Virus record (IMG/VR): IMGVR_UViG_3300028394_002818
Location: 1 to 41,501 of that record
Length of the DNA: 41,501 bases
Direction: 5' to 3' (one strand)
DNA from: a virus
Both the position numbers and the translations under genes were made by a program. The notes under the pieces are model-generated. The model saw only the letters and a program-made list of their open reading frames with translations. It searched no databases and was not told the DNA's origin. Below are positions 13,590-21,553 of the stretch, one piece after another. Positions within the stretch are counted from its first letter, which is position 1; every line of letters starts with the position of its first letter.

Positions 13590-15503
13590 ATGGCTGTGGT
13601 TCAAATTAGTCGAATTCAAGTTCGACGCGGTAAAATTAATAGTGGTACTGGGCTACCTCAATTGGCATCGGGCGAAATGGCGTGGGCCATTGATAGTCAG
13701 GAATTGTACATTGGCAACGGAGCTGTCAGCGAAGGCAGTCCGGCAGTAGGAAATACAAAAATTCTTACGCAAAAGGATCTTGAAACACAATTCAACATTC
13801 TTAACACTATCAAACACATTTATCATGCTACCGATTCCAGCATAACTACTGGTCCCACAGCCAATAATCCCACTACACGATTACTACAAGACAAATTAGA
13901 TGATGTTGTTTCAGCTTACGATTTTGGTGTAACTGGCAATGGAGTTGCGGACGATACTGTTACACTACAACGTGCTATCAATCAGTTATTTTTAAATCCC
14001 ACTACCAAATCGTCAGGTACATCAGTTATTGCCAAACGAACTAGAGTAACATTGGTACTACAACCTGGTGTATATAACATATCGTCTACATTATATGTTC
14101 CGGCATATGCAAGCATAGTAGGTGCAGGCGCCGATAAGACTTTCATATATTATAATCCAGTATCTACTGTTACAGGTGCAACTACTAATGGACAGTCTTT
14201 ATTAACTACCAGCAGAGCAAATGCACGTATGGTCGGTGCATTGATAACCGGCAACGGAATTCCTGCTGGAGCTACTATTGTTAGTGTTGTTCCCAACGTT
14301 AGTGTAACGCTGAGCGCCAACGCCACAGTCACACAAACTGCCATAACATTTACTGTTACATTGACCAAGTCTGCCATAGAGTTTGTTAATGATACATCAA
14401 CAGTTGGAAATCCGTCCATCATCTCGTCAACTACTAACAGTAATCAACCACGTAACATACAATTGGAAGGCATGACTATTCATGCACCCACAGGTAAAAA
14501 CGGATGTTTGACTTTGAACTGTGTCAAAGACAGTAAGTTTACGGATTTAAATTTACAAGGCGATTGGGGCGGAATAAACAACACTAAAAACATTGGTATT
14601 GCATTAAACAGTTTTAGCAGTTTGGTCACTTGCTCTGCTAACTTGTTTAAAAATATTCGATTTACAAACTTTACCTATGCAGTATACGCAAAACAAGATA
14701 TAATTGATAACGATTTTGAAAATTGTTTCTTTGATAACGGTTATCAAAGTTTTGTGTTTGGAGAAGGAGCAGACGGACAAACAGTGGGGCAACAATATGG
14801 TCCGCGTAATACTAATATTACCAATTGCAGATTTAACAACATTAAAAGACACGCAGTATATCTAGGACTTGGTACTAACAATACTACTAGAAATTGTATA
14901 TACAAAAACGTGGGTAATGATGGCGGAGTAGATAGCCTAAGCGCACGATATCCACAAATTTATTTTGCCACACACGGCAACGGCAGTATTAATGATATAT
15001 CTGATAGACATATTGCCATGGCAACTTCATTGGTGCTGACTACTCAGTATGTACCTGAGTTTGCTGGTCATGGATCTTATACTCCGCAAATGTTTAATAA
15101 AATTATTTTAGGTTATCGTACTACTGCTGACTTGGCATTTAGATTGCCATGTTCAACTGATGCTTTTGGCGTTCCTACAGAAAGTATTACACATACTATC
15201 GAATATTTTTATAAAAGTACAGCACAAAATTTTACCAGACAAGGTACTATTCAAATAGTAGCTGATGTACTCAATGCTAAAATACAGTTAAGTGATGACT
15301 ATAACTTTGCTGGCACTGACCCATCCGGCAATAACCAAATGTTGCTAGATTTTAAAGCTCAATTTATCGATGCCGCCGGTGCTATATTCACAGGCGCACC
15401 GGGACAAATACCAACATCAATTGGAATTTATTACACCAACCTTGCTTGGGGTAACCAAACTGATCAGGGTTATTTTAACTATTCTTATTCCAGCTACCTA
15501 TAA
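13590..15503 (+). CDS. Tailspike or tail fibre with pectate-lyase-like beta-helix
   Basis: A 637-aa protein. Residues 1-45 (ISRIQVRRGKINSGTGLPQL then GEMAWAIDSQELYIGNG) match the short N-terminal module found on phage fibres and tropism determinants. Residues 110-130 (VSAYDFGVTGNGVADDTVTL) are the typical entry to a Pectate_lyase_3 right-handed beta-helix, which continues with Asn-rich rungs to about residue 460. The C-terminal 170 residues are a beta-rich trimerisation or receptor domain ending in Tyr/Ser. It probably binds or cleaves host surface polysaccharide. Confidence 0.85.
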   Translation: MAVVQISRIQVRRGKINSGTGLPQLASGEMAWAIDSQELYIGNGAVSEGSPAVGNTKILTQKDLETQFNILNTIKHIYHATDSSITTGPTANNPTTRLLQDKLDDVVSAYDFGVTGNGVADDTVTLQRAINQLFLNPTTKSSGTSVIAKRTRVTLVLQPGVYNISSTLYVPAYASIVGAGADKTFIYYNPVSTVTGATTNGQSLLTTSRANARMVGALITGNGIPAGATIVSVVPNVSVTLSANATVTQTAITFTVTLTKSAIEFVNDTSTVGNPSIISSTTNSNQPRNIQLEGMTIHAPTGKNGCLTLNCVKDSKFTDLNLQGDWGGINNTKNIGIALNSFSSLVTCSANLFKNIRFTNFTYAVYAKQDIIDNDFENCFFDNGYQSFVFGEGADGQTVGQQYGPRNTNITNCRFNNIKRHAVYLGLGTNNTTRNCIYKNVGNDGGVDSLSARYPQIYFATHGNGSINDISDRHIAMATSLVLTTQYVPEFAGHGSYTPQMFNKIILGYRTTADLAFRLPCSTDAFGVPTESITHTIEYFYKSTAQNFTRQGTIQIVADVLNAKIQLSDDYNFAGTDPSGNNQMLLDFKAQFIDAAGAIFTGAPGQIPTSIGIYYTNLAWGNQTDQGYFNYSYSSYL

Positions 15504-15513
15504 TCAAATATTT

Positions 15514-15632
15514 CCGCCGTTGGGCTAGACAAGTTTAAAAAATGCGTATATAATTTAGTTTACGCTAATGATAAGGACTTTTCTAGCCCAATGTCATTTT
15601 GTTAATACCTTAAAACGCCCATAAAACGGCGG
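15514..15632 (+). promoter_or_regulatory. Structured region with promoter upstream of nrdA
   Basis: The 217-bp gap before nrdA holds a sigma70-like promoter, TAGACA (15526-15531), 17 bases, TATAAT (15549-15554). It is flanked by a perfect 10-bp inverted repeat (TTGGGCTAGA 15520-15529, TCTAGCCCAA 15582-15591). An outer repeat (CCGCCGTT 15514-15521, AACGGCGG 15625-15632) abuts it. The left arm overlaps the -35 box, so a regulator binding the dyad could control the promoter. A late-type ACTAAATA is at 15666-15673. Confidence 0.6.
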
Positions 15633-15720
15633 TTATGCAGAAGAATATTCGAATAATATTTTACCACTAAATACTTCCTCGCAAGGTTAATTACAAGATG
15701 AATGGTAGGTTTCGACAACA

Positions 15721-18066
15721 ATGAATAAAATTACAGTAATAAAAAGAAACGGTGAGAAAGAACCGTTAACCATTGAAAAATGGCAAGCGCAGGTGGCCAA
15801 AGTCTGTAAAGGTATAGCTGACGTCAGTCAGAGTATGATAGAAATCAAAGCACAGCCCCACTTCTACGATGGAATCACTACAGAAGAAATTGACGGTATA
15901 ACTCTTCGTGCTATAGTGGATCTTATCGACGTGGAGAATAATCCAGACGTTGGACATGTTAATTATCAATATGTCGCAGGCAAACAGCGACTCAGCATGT
16001 TGCGTAAAGATGTTTACGGTAGCTACGCAGTTCCAGAACTTTTTGGTATTGTGCAACGTAATGTGGCAACTGGATTATACACAAGTGAATTACTTGAATG
16101 GTACAGTGAAGAAGATTGGAATCGAATGGACGAAATGCTGGATCACGAAAAAGATGAACAGTATTCATATGCGGCCATTGAACAGTTGATTGAAAAATAT
16201 CTAGTAAAAAATCGTAGTACAAAACAAACTTACGAAACCCCACAAGTTAGATATATGGTTGCCGCGGCAACAATCTTTCATAAAGAAGAGCCAAATAGTG
16301 CTCGTATGAAATATATCAAGGAGTATTATAATGCCGCAAGTGACGGACTATTTACGTTGGCCACGCCAGTGTTGGCAGGGCTTGGTACGCCTACTAAGCA
16401 ATTTAGTAGTTGTGTGCTTATTCGCTCGGATGATGATTTGGACAGTATTTTCGCGTCAGGCGAAATGATGGCCAAGTATGCCAGCAAACGTGCTGGCATT
16501 GGTTTAGAGATTGGACGTTTACGCCCATTAGGCAGTCCCATCAGAGGTGGTGAGATTATGCACACAGGTATGATACCGTTCCTGAAAAAATGGTTCGGAG
16601 ATTTGCGTTCATGTTCACAAGGAGGTATCCGCAATGCTAGTGCTACTGTATTCTATCCTATTTGGCATCTTCAGTTTGATGATCTTATTGTGCTTAAGAA
16701 CAACCAAGGAACAGAAGAAACCCGAGTCCGTCATATGGATTATGGGGTTGTGCTTAGTGCTTTCTTCTGGAGACGATTTAAAAACAAAGAACAAATAACA
16801 TTCTTTGATCCCAACGAAGTTCCAGACTTGTATGAAGCATTTTATAAAAACACTGAGTTGTTCGAAGAGCTGTATGTCAAGTATGAAAAACAAAAAGGTC
16901 TTCGTAAGAAGACCATGAGTGCTGAAGAAGTATTCAAGAGTGGCATACTGAAAGAGCGTACTGATACTGGTCGTATCTATCTAGTGTTTATTGACAATGT
17001 ACAGAACCAAGGACCATTTGATCCCGAGTATCATACAATTTACCAGAGTAACCTATGCTGTGAAATACTATTACCTACTAAGTCTTTTAAGCGTCTCGAT
17101 GATGCTGATGGTCGCATCGCTTTATGCACTCTTGGTTCTATCAACTGGGGAGCCTTCCGTAACCCAGAAGACATGCGCCGGGCTTGTCGCATTTTGCAAC
17201 GTAGTCTGTGCAACATACTTGATTACCAAGACTTCCTAAGCATACAAAGCAAACTAAGCAATGATGAAATCCAACCGCTAGGTATTGGTGTCACTAACTT
17301 GGCCTACTGGCACGCCAAGCGTGGCCACAAGTATGGCGAGAAAGATGCACTACAAGATGTCAAAGCATGGATGGAACATCAAGCATTTTACTTAACAGAA
17401 GCCACAGTTGAACTTGCTCGAGAACGCGGCCCCTGCACTACAAGTCAACACACACGTTACGGTCAAGGCATATTCCCCTGGGAATTACGAGCAAAGGGTG
17501 TTAATGAACTAGCAGACTTTGCTCCAGAACTTGATTGGGAAACACTACGTACTAACATGAAACAGTATGGTGTTCGCAATGCCACTTTGATGGCCATTGC
17601 CCCAGTCGAAAGCTCAAGCGTTGTTATAAACAGCACTAATGGAATTGAGTTACCCATGAGTTTGATCAGTGTTAAAGAAAGCAAAGCGGGATCATTTGTA
17701 CAGGTTGTTCCTGAGTATGCGAAACTTAAAAACAAATACCAACTCATGTGGGATCAAAAAGACTGTGATGGTTATTTAAAGACCAGTGCAGTACTAGCGG
17801 CCTACGTTGATCAAAGCATCAGCACCAATACGTTTTATAATCCAGCACACTTTGCAGATCGCAAAGTGCCAACCACATTGATTGCCAAGAACTTGATGCA
17901 GGCACACATGTGGGGATTGAAAACATTCTACTACAGTTTGATTAACAAACAAGGCAGTAAACAAATTGCTGAAATAGCACCTGAACAAACACAAGTAAAC
18001 GGAGTACAAGTGAATGGCTATCACTATGACGAACTAGAGGACGACTGTGAGGCTTGCAAATTATAA
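15721..18066 (+). CDS. nrdA: Class Ia ribonucleotide reductase, large subunit
   Basis: A 781-aa protein that reduces ribonucleoside diphosphates to deoxy forms. The N-terminal ATP-cone region (ITVIKRNGEKEPL) is present. Active-site residues are Cys231 (FSSCVL), Cys446 and Glu448 (NLCCE) and Cys469 (ALCTLGSIN), equivalent to E. coli Cys225, Cys439, Glu441 and Cys462. The C-terminal pair Cys776/Cys779 (CEACKL) accepts electrons from glutaredoxin. Its stop overlaps the next start by one base (TAATG), and nrdB and a glutaredoxin follow. Full length. Confidence 0.98.
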   Translation: MNKITVIKRNGEKEPLTIEKWQAQVAKVCKGIADVSQSMIEIKAQPHFYDGITTEEIDGITLRAIVDLIDVENNPDVGHVNYQYVAGKQRLSMLRKDVYGSYAVPELFGIVQRNVATGLYTSELLEWYSEEDWNRMDEMLDHEKDEQYSYAAIEQLIEKYLVKNRSTKQTYETPQVRYMVAAATIFHKEEPNSARMKYIKEYYNAASDGLFTLATPVLAGLGTPTKQFSSCVLIRSDDDLDSIFASGEMMAKYASKRAGIGLEIGRLRPLGSPIRGGEIMHTGMIPFLKKWFGDLRSCSQGGIRNASATVFYPIWHLQFDDLIVLKNNQGTEETRVRHMDYGVVLSAFFWRRFKNKEQITFFDPNEVPDLYEAFYKNTELFEELYVKYEKQKGLRKKTMSAEEVFKSGILKERTDTGRIYLVFIDNVQNQGPFDPEYHTIYQSNLCCEILLPTKSFKRLDDADGRIALCTLGSINWGAFRNPEDMRRACRILQRSLCNILDYQDFLSIQSKLSNDEIQPLGIGVTNLAYWHAKRGHKYGEKDALQDVKAWMEHQAFYLTEATVELARERGPCTTSQHTRYGQGIFPWELRAKGVNELADFAPELDWETLRTNMKQYGVRNATLMAIAPVESSSVVINSTNGIELPMSLISVKESKAGSFVQVVPEYAKLKNKYQLMWDQKDCDGYLKTSAVLAAYVDQSISTNTFYNPAHFADRKVPTTLIAKNLMQAHMWGLKTFYYSLINKQGSKQIAEIAPEQTQVNGVQVNGYHYDELEDDCEACKL

Positions 18067-18239
18067 TGGATGCTTACGATATACACCAAGAAATATTTAA
18101 AGCCTGGCAACAATTAGCACACAAAACTGATGCCAGCACTATTAAGAAGAACTTTTCCAAAGTTCCTGTGTACGTTAATGGAAAACAGGTAACGGGTGTA
18201 AAAATAATAGACGGACAACTAACATTGGAAACAAAATGA
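18066..18239 (+). CDS. 57-aa protein between nrdA and nrdB
   Basis: Sequence MDAYDIHQEIFKAWQQLAHK, ending in a beta hairpin VNGKQVTGVKIIDGQLTL. It overlaps the nrdA stop by one base and the nrdB start by four, so it is translated with them. It has no known domain; its position suggests an accessory to the reductase, but that is only inferred. Confidence 0.7.
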   Translation: MDAYDIHQEIFKAWQQLAHKTDASTIKKNFSKVPVYVNGKQVTGVKIIDGQLTLETK

Positions 18240-19336
18240 GTCAGGCGCAATATAACCTAAACACCAAGACAGACTATCTTAATCGTAAGATGTTTCTAGA
18301 CCCAGCAGGGCCAGTTACCATTCAACGCTTTGAAGAAGTCAAGTATAAGAAGATTGCAGACTTTGAAGCTACTGCACGTGGTTTCTTTTGGCAACCGGAA
18401 GAGATCAGTCTTACCAAAGATTCAAATGACTTCAAAGATGCTAGTGAAGCTATCAAACATATCTTTACATCAAACCTGCTTCGTCAAACAGCATTGGACA
18501 GCTTACAAGGTCGTGGCCCAAGTCAAATCTTTACGCCAGTGATCAGTTTGCCTGAACTAGAAGCACTAGTATACAACTGGACGTTCTTTGAAACAAACAT
18601 ACATTCGAAGAGTTACAGTCACATCATTCGCAACATCTACAATGTGCCCAAGGAAGTGTTCAACACCATCCATGACACCAAAGAAATAGTTGACATGGCT
18701 TCAAGTGTGGGAGACTACTACGAAGCACTGCATGTGGTCAACTGCCGTAAACAACTAGGTGAAACAGTTACTGAAAAAGAACACGTCAGGGCAATCTATA
18801 TGGCACTGCATGCCAGTTATGCACTAGAAGCGTTCCGCTTTATGGTATCGTTTGCTACAAGTTTGGCCATGGTAGAGAACAAAATCTTTATCGGTAATGG
18901 TAACATTATCAGTTTGATTCTACAAGACGAATTGTTACATAAAGGGTGGACTGCTTATTTGATCAATCAAGTTGTTAAAGAAGATACTAGGTTTGCCGAA
19001 ATCAAAGGCGAATGTGAACAAGAAGTGTATAATCTATACATGGATGTTATTCGTGAAGAAAAAGAATGGGCTGATTATTTGTTTAAGAAAGGTCCAGTTA
19101 TTGGTCTTAACGCTAACATCTTGCGTGATTTTGTGGATTATACAGCAGTTGGCGCACTGAAGGAAATTGGTATTAAGTATAATAACCCTGCTCCTAAGTC
19201 AACACCAATACCGTGGTTTAACAAACATACAGATACAAGTAAAAAACAAACAGCTCTACAAGAAAACGAAAGTACCAATTATGTTATCGGAGTGATGAGC
19301 GAATCATTAGACTACGACGACTTGCCAGCATTATAA
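18236..19336 (+). CDS. nrdB: Class Ia ribonucleotide reductase, small (radical) subunit
   Basis: A 366-aa protein holding the diiron-tyrosyl radical. Visible ligands are Asp88 (ALDSLQGR), Glu119 and His123 with radical Tyr127 (FFETNIHSKSY), Glu198 (LEAFRF), and Glu232 and His235 (DELLH). The spacing Glu119-His123 is four residues, whereas E. coli Glu115-His118 is three, so one residue is inserted in the metal helix. The C-terminal tail ends SLDYDDLPAL, suitable for docking into NrdA. Confidence 0.97.
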   Translation: MSQAQYNLNTKTDYLNRKMFLDPAGPVTIQRFEEVKYKKIADFEATARGFFWQPEEISLTKDSNDFKDASEAIKHIFTSNLLRQTALDSLQGRGPSQIFTPVISLPELEALVYNWTFFETNIHSKSYSHIIRNIYNVPKEVFNTIHDTKEIVDMASSVGDYYEALHVVNCRKQLGETVTEKEHVRAIYMALHASYALEAFRFMVSFATSLAMVENKIFIGNGNIISLILQDELLHKGWTAYLINQVVKEDTRFAEIKGECEQEVYNLYMDVIREEKEWADYLFKKGPVIGLNANILRDFVDYTAVGALKEIGIKYNNPAPKSTPIPWFNKHTDTSKKQTALQENESTNYVIGVMSESLDYDDLPAL

Positions 19337-19345
19337 GAGAAGAAG

Positions 19346-19588
19346 ATGATTACAGTATATTCAAAAAATAACTGTCCGTTTTGTGACAGAGCAAAAGCAT
19401 TATTAGAAAGTAAAGATATTCCATTCACAGTAATTAAAATGGAAGACGAGCCAACTGCACGTGAGTTCCTAATGGATCAGGGGTTACGTTCAGTACCACA
19501 AATTTTCAAGGATGGCGTTCTCCTTCCTGGCGGCTTTCAAGGCCTTGCAGGTAAAGACGAAGAATTTTTTAACACACTCAAAGGGTAA
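19346..19588 (+). CDS. grx: Glutaredoxin
   Basis: An 80-aa protein with the dithiol active site CPFC (Cys10, Cys13), the cis-proline motif RSVPQIF and a GG pair near the end (LLPGGFQGL). It returns reducing power to NrdA using glutathione. It follows nrdB by nine bases, and the order matches T4-like phages, which carry nrdC-type genes. Confidence 0.95.
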   Translation: MITVYSKNNCPFCDRAKALLESKDIPFTVIKMEDEPTAREFLMDQGLRSVPQIFKDGVLLPGGFQGLAGKDEEFFNTLKG

Positions 19589-19590
19589 AC

Positions 19591-19881
19591 ATGCTAATCA
19601 ATAAAGGTATCGCAGTAGGCGAAGTGGTAACAATCAAGACAACAGCAGGCGAGGAAATAGTTGCCAAACTAGTAGACGAAAATCCAATGTCAGTCACAGT
19701 CAACAAGCCGTTGGTATTGACAGCAGGTCAAAAAGGTATAGCACTTGTGCCATTTTTGTTTACAGTTGAAATGGACACAAATGTTAGTATTTCACGTTCG
19801 ACTATTATGGTTTTAGCACCAACTGCTAAAGATGCTTCGGATCAATATATTCAAAATACCACCGGCATTGCTTTGAAATAA
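19591..19881 (+). CDS. Conserved T4-like hypothetical protein, possible small beta-barrel
   Basis: A 96-aa protein beginning MLINKGIAVGEVVTIKTTAG, then EEIVAKLVDE and PLVLTAGQKGIALVPFLFTV. The strand pattern resembles an Sm/Lsm-like or SH3-like small barrel. I recall homologues in marine T4-like phages without assigned function. It starts two bases after the glutaredoxin stop and is probably co-transcribed with the nrd genes. Confidence 0.7.
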   Translation: MLINKGIAVGEVVTIKTTAGEEIVAKLVDENPMSVTVNKPLVLTAGQKGIALVPFLFTVEMDTNVSISRSTIMVLAPTAKDASDQYIQNTTGIALK

Positions 19882-19884
19882 ATA
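19877..19884 (+). promoter_or_regulatory. T4-type late promoter with +1 on the start codon
   Basis: For AATAAATA the predicted +1 (19890) is exactly the A of the next ATG, and no RBS is present. Confidence 0.6.
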
Positions 19885-19889
19885 ATATC

Positions 19890-20102
19890 ATGCACAAGTT
19901 TGTGATAAAACGTAATAATATTTTGGAAACTTATACCAATTACGAAGATATTCCAGATGATTTTGACCATGTGATTGAATTCCTTCCGGATGTTCCGGAT
20001 GGTCCACACTCAGATGAAGAACATGATGAATTGGCAAAATGGAATGATCGATTGCAAGAATTAATGAGGAAAGAACATGCCCGCAGTAACACGAGTAGGT
20101 GA
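19890..20102 (+). CDS. Small acidic hypothetical protein before the PAAR gene
   Basis: A 70-aa protein (MHKFVIKRNNILETYTNYED, then an acidic middle PDDFDHVIEFLPD). It overlaps the PAAR gene by 26 bases. The late promoter places transcription start on its ATG. It may serve mainly to couple translation of the PAAR gene or be a baseplate accessory. No family is recognised. Confidence 0.7.
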   Translation: MHKFVIKRNNILETYTNYEDIPDDFDHVIEFLPDVPDGPHSDEEHDELAKWNDRLQELMRKEHARSNTSR

Positions 20103-20367
20103 CGCAGACGTAGCACATTGTAGCGGAATGACTCGAGCAGTTGGCTCAGGCAACGTATTCGTTAACGGTATTGCTGTGAGTCGACAGGGTGATGTGAATA
20201 CTGGGCATTTACTACCAGGTGGTAGATCTTGCCCTTCACATGCCGCTCCAATTGCCACTGGATCCTCTACTGTTTTTATAAACAATGTAGGTTGCGGTAG
20301 AATAGGAGATGCAATCACCGGTTGTACCAGTGTTGCGGCTGGAAGCTCGAATGTGTTTGCTGGCTAA
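20077..20367 (+). CDS. PAAR-domain baseplate spike tip protein
   Basis: A 96-aa protein made almost wholly of a PAAR domain: paired blocks (VTRVGDADVAHCSG, GNVFVNGIAVSRQGD, STVFINNVGCGRIGD) with Cys and His residues suited to metal binding near the tip. Such proteins cap the gp5-like spike of contractile tails and sharpen it for outer-membrane piercing (T4 gp5.4). AGGAAAG precedes the ATG inside the upstream gene. It supports a myovirus. Confidence 0.93.
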   Translation: MPAVTRVGDADVAHCSGMTRAVGSGNVFVNGIAVSRQGDVNTGHLLPGGRSCPSHAAPIATGSSTVFINNVGCGRIGDAITGCTSVAAGSSNVFAG

Positions 20368-20376
20368 TCAATTAAC

Positions 20377-20426
20377 TAGACATTTATTTTCTACCCTTGT
20401 ACACTAGGTATAAGTACTCTGTACTT
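20377..20426 (+). promoter_or_regulatory. Sigma70-like promoter with hairpin at the predicted 5' end
   Basis: TAGACA (20377-20382), 17 bases, TACACT (20400-20405) would start RNA at about 20412. There a hairpin AAGTAC-TCT-GTACTT (20412-20426) begins, just ahead of the histone-like gene. The -10 box is only a moderate match. Confidence 0.4.
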
Positions 20427-20446
20427 CATATAAAGGATTATTAAAA

Positions 20447-20650
20447 ATGGCTACAAACAAACACGCAGAATTCACAAAGATCGTAGAAGCAATGGAAGCA
20501 GACTTTGAAAAGTTTTATGACAAGGAAGTTGGCGCGGCCGGCACCCGTGTTCGTAAGCATTGTCAAGATTTGGCCAAGTTGTGCAAAGAAACCCGTAACG
20601 ATGTTACCGCAGTTAAGAACGCAAGATCTGAAGCAAAAGTTGCAAAATAA
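20447..20650 (+). CDS. Histone H1-like (Hc1-type) DNA-binding protein
   Basis: A 67-aa basic helical protein; FEKFYDKEVGAAGTRVRKHC followed by LCKETRNDV matches the pattern of Hc1-type histone-like proteins (PF07432), which are also found in some viruses. It could compact phage DNA or disturb the host nucleoid. AAGGATTATTAAAA precedes the ATG, and it has its own promoter-like sequence with a 5' hairpin. Confidence 0.75.
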   Translation: MATNKHAEFTKIVEAMEADFEKFYDKEVGAAGTRVRKHCQDLAKLCKETRNDVTAVKNARSEAKVAK

Positions 20651-20653
20651 TTT

Positions 20654-20661
20654 GATAAATA
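20654..20661 (+). promoter_or_regulatory. T4-type late promoter (GATAAATA)
   Basis: It lies 28 bases before the ATG of the 39-aa membrane protein, which also has a full AGGAGG site. Confidence 0.6.
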
Positions 20662-20688
20662 TAATACGCTCTTTTTAGGAGGTGTATT

Positions 20689-20808
20689 ATGTTAGAAACT
20701 TTATTTTGGTTAGCACTGGGTGCTTTCATCGGTTGGAATTTTCCTCAGCCAAATTTTGCCAAAAATATTCAAGCAAAAGTAATGGGTATGTTTAAGAAGG
20801 CAGAGTAA
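20689..20808 (+). CDS. 39-aa single-pass membrane protein
   Basis: The sequence begins MLETLFWLALGAFIGWNFPQ and ends in a basic amphipathic helix (VMGMFKKAE). There is one transmembrane segment with the basic tail presumably in the cytoplasm. A strong AGGAGG and a late promoter support real expression. Its function is unknown. Confidence 0.75.
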   Translation: MLETLFWLALGAFIGWNFPQPNFAKNIQAKVMGMFKKAE

Positions 20809-20856
20809 ACGAAACTAACGCCTAAGGCGTTATATTAGTATAGCCTGGAGACTATT

Positions 20857-21168
20857 ATGAAACAGATATTACTAGCAATCTCAATGTTGGCAATGGTAGG
20901 CACGGCCAATGCACAATGGCATCATCATGGTGGACACTATCGCGGCGGCTATAATAACAATTGGATTGCACCTGTGATTATTGGAGGAGTAATTGGATAC
21001 GAGTTAAATCGTCCACGTTACTATGAACCTCCTGTGGTTGTACAACAACCAGTTATCATACAGTCGCAACCCGTGTATTCAGTAACTCCGCAACCAAGCT
21101 GTACAGTATGGACGGAAACCCAGCACTCAGATGGCACAATAACTAGAACTAGGACCTGTACACAATAA
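20857..21168 (+). CDS. Secreted glycine-zipper-like protein
   Basis: A 103-aa protein with signal peptide MKQILLAISMLAMVGTANA. A His/Gly/Tyr-rich stretch (WHHHGGHYRGGYNNN) is followed by a glycine-zipper segment (VIIGGVIGYELN), a Pro/Val/Gln-rich linker and a Cys-containing end (CTVWTETQHSDGTITRTRTC). The type is common among proteobacterial envelope proteins, so host origin is likely. GGAG precedes the ATG. The stop is one base before iscU, so the two are probably co-transcribed. Confidence 0.75.
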   Translation: MKQILLAISMLAMVGTANAQWHHHGGHYRGGYNNNWIAPVIIGGVIGYELNRPRYYEPPVVVQQPVIIQSQPVYSVTPQPSCTVWTETQHSDGTITRTRTCTQ

Positions 21169-21169
21169 T

Positions 21170-21553
21170 ATGGCATATTCAGACAAAGTAATTGATCACT
21201 ACGAAAATCCACGCAATGTGGGGTCGTTTGAAAAAGATGACCCCACAGTGGGTACTGGTATGGTTGGTGCACCTGCCTGTGGTGATGTAATGAAACTGCA
21301 AATAAAAGTGGATGAAGATGGCATTATCACTGATGCCCGATTCAAAACTTATGGATGTGGTTCAGCAATTGCCAGTTCGAGTTTGGTTACAGAGTGGGTT
21401 AAGGGTATGCATATTGATGATGCTAGCAATCTTAAGAACAGTCAAATTGCAGAAGAACTTGCACTTCCACCTGTAAAGATACATTGTTCAATTCTAGCAG
21501 AAGATGCTATCAAGGCGGCTGTAAATGATTACCGTAACCGACACGGCAGCTAA
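21170..21553 (+). CDS. iscU: IscU-like iron-sulfur cluster scaffold
   Basis: A 127-aa, full-length scaffold on which [2Fe-2S] clusters are built. All three ligand cysteines are present (Cys37 in PACGD, Cys63 in YGCGSA, Cys106 in KIHCS) plus Asp39. LPPVK (99-103), the motif bound by the Hsp70 HscA, is intact. No cysteine desulfurase is in the window, so sulfur would come from host IscS. It overlaps iscA by 29 bases. Confidence 0.96.
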   Translation: MAYSDKVIDHYENPRNVGSFEKDDPTVGTGMVGAPACGDVMKLQIKVDEDGIITDARFKTYGCGSAIASSSLVTEWVKGMHIDDASNLKNSQIAEELALPPVKIHCSILAEDAIKAAVNDYRNRHGS

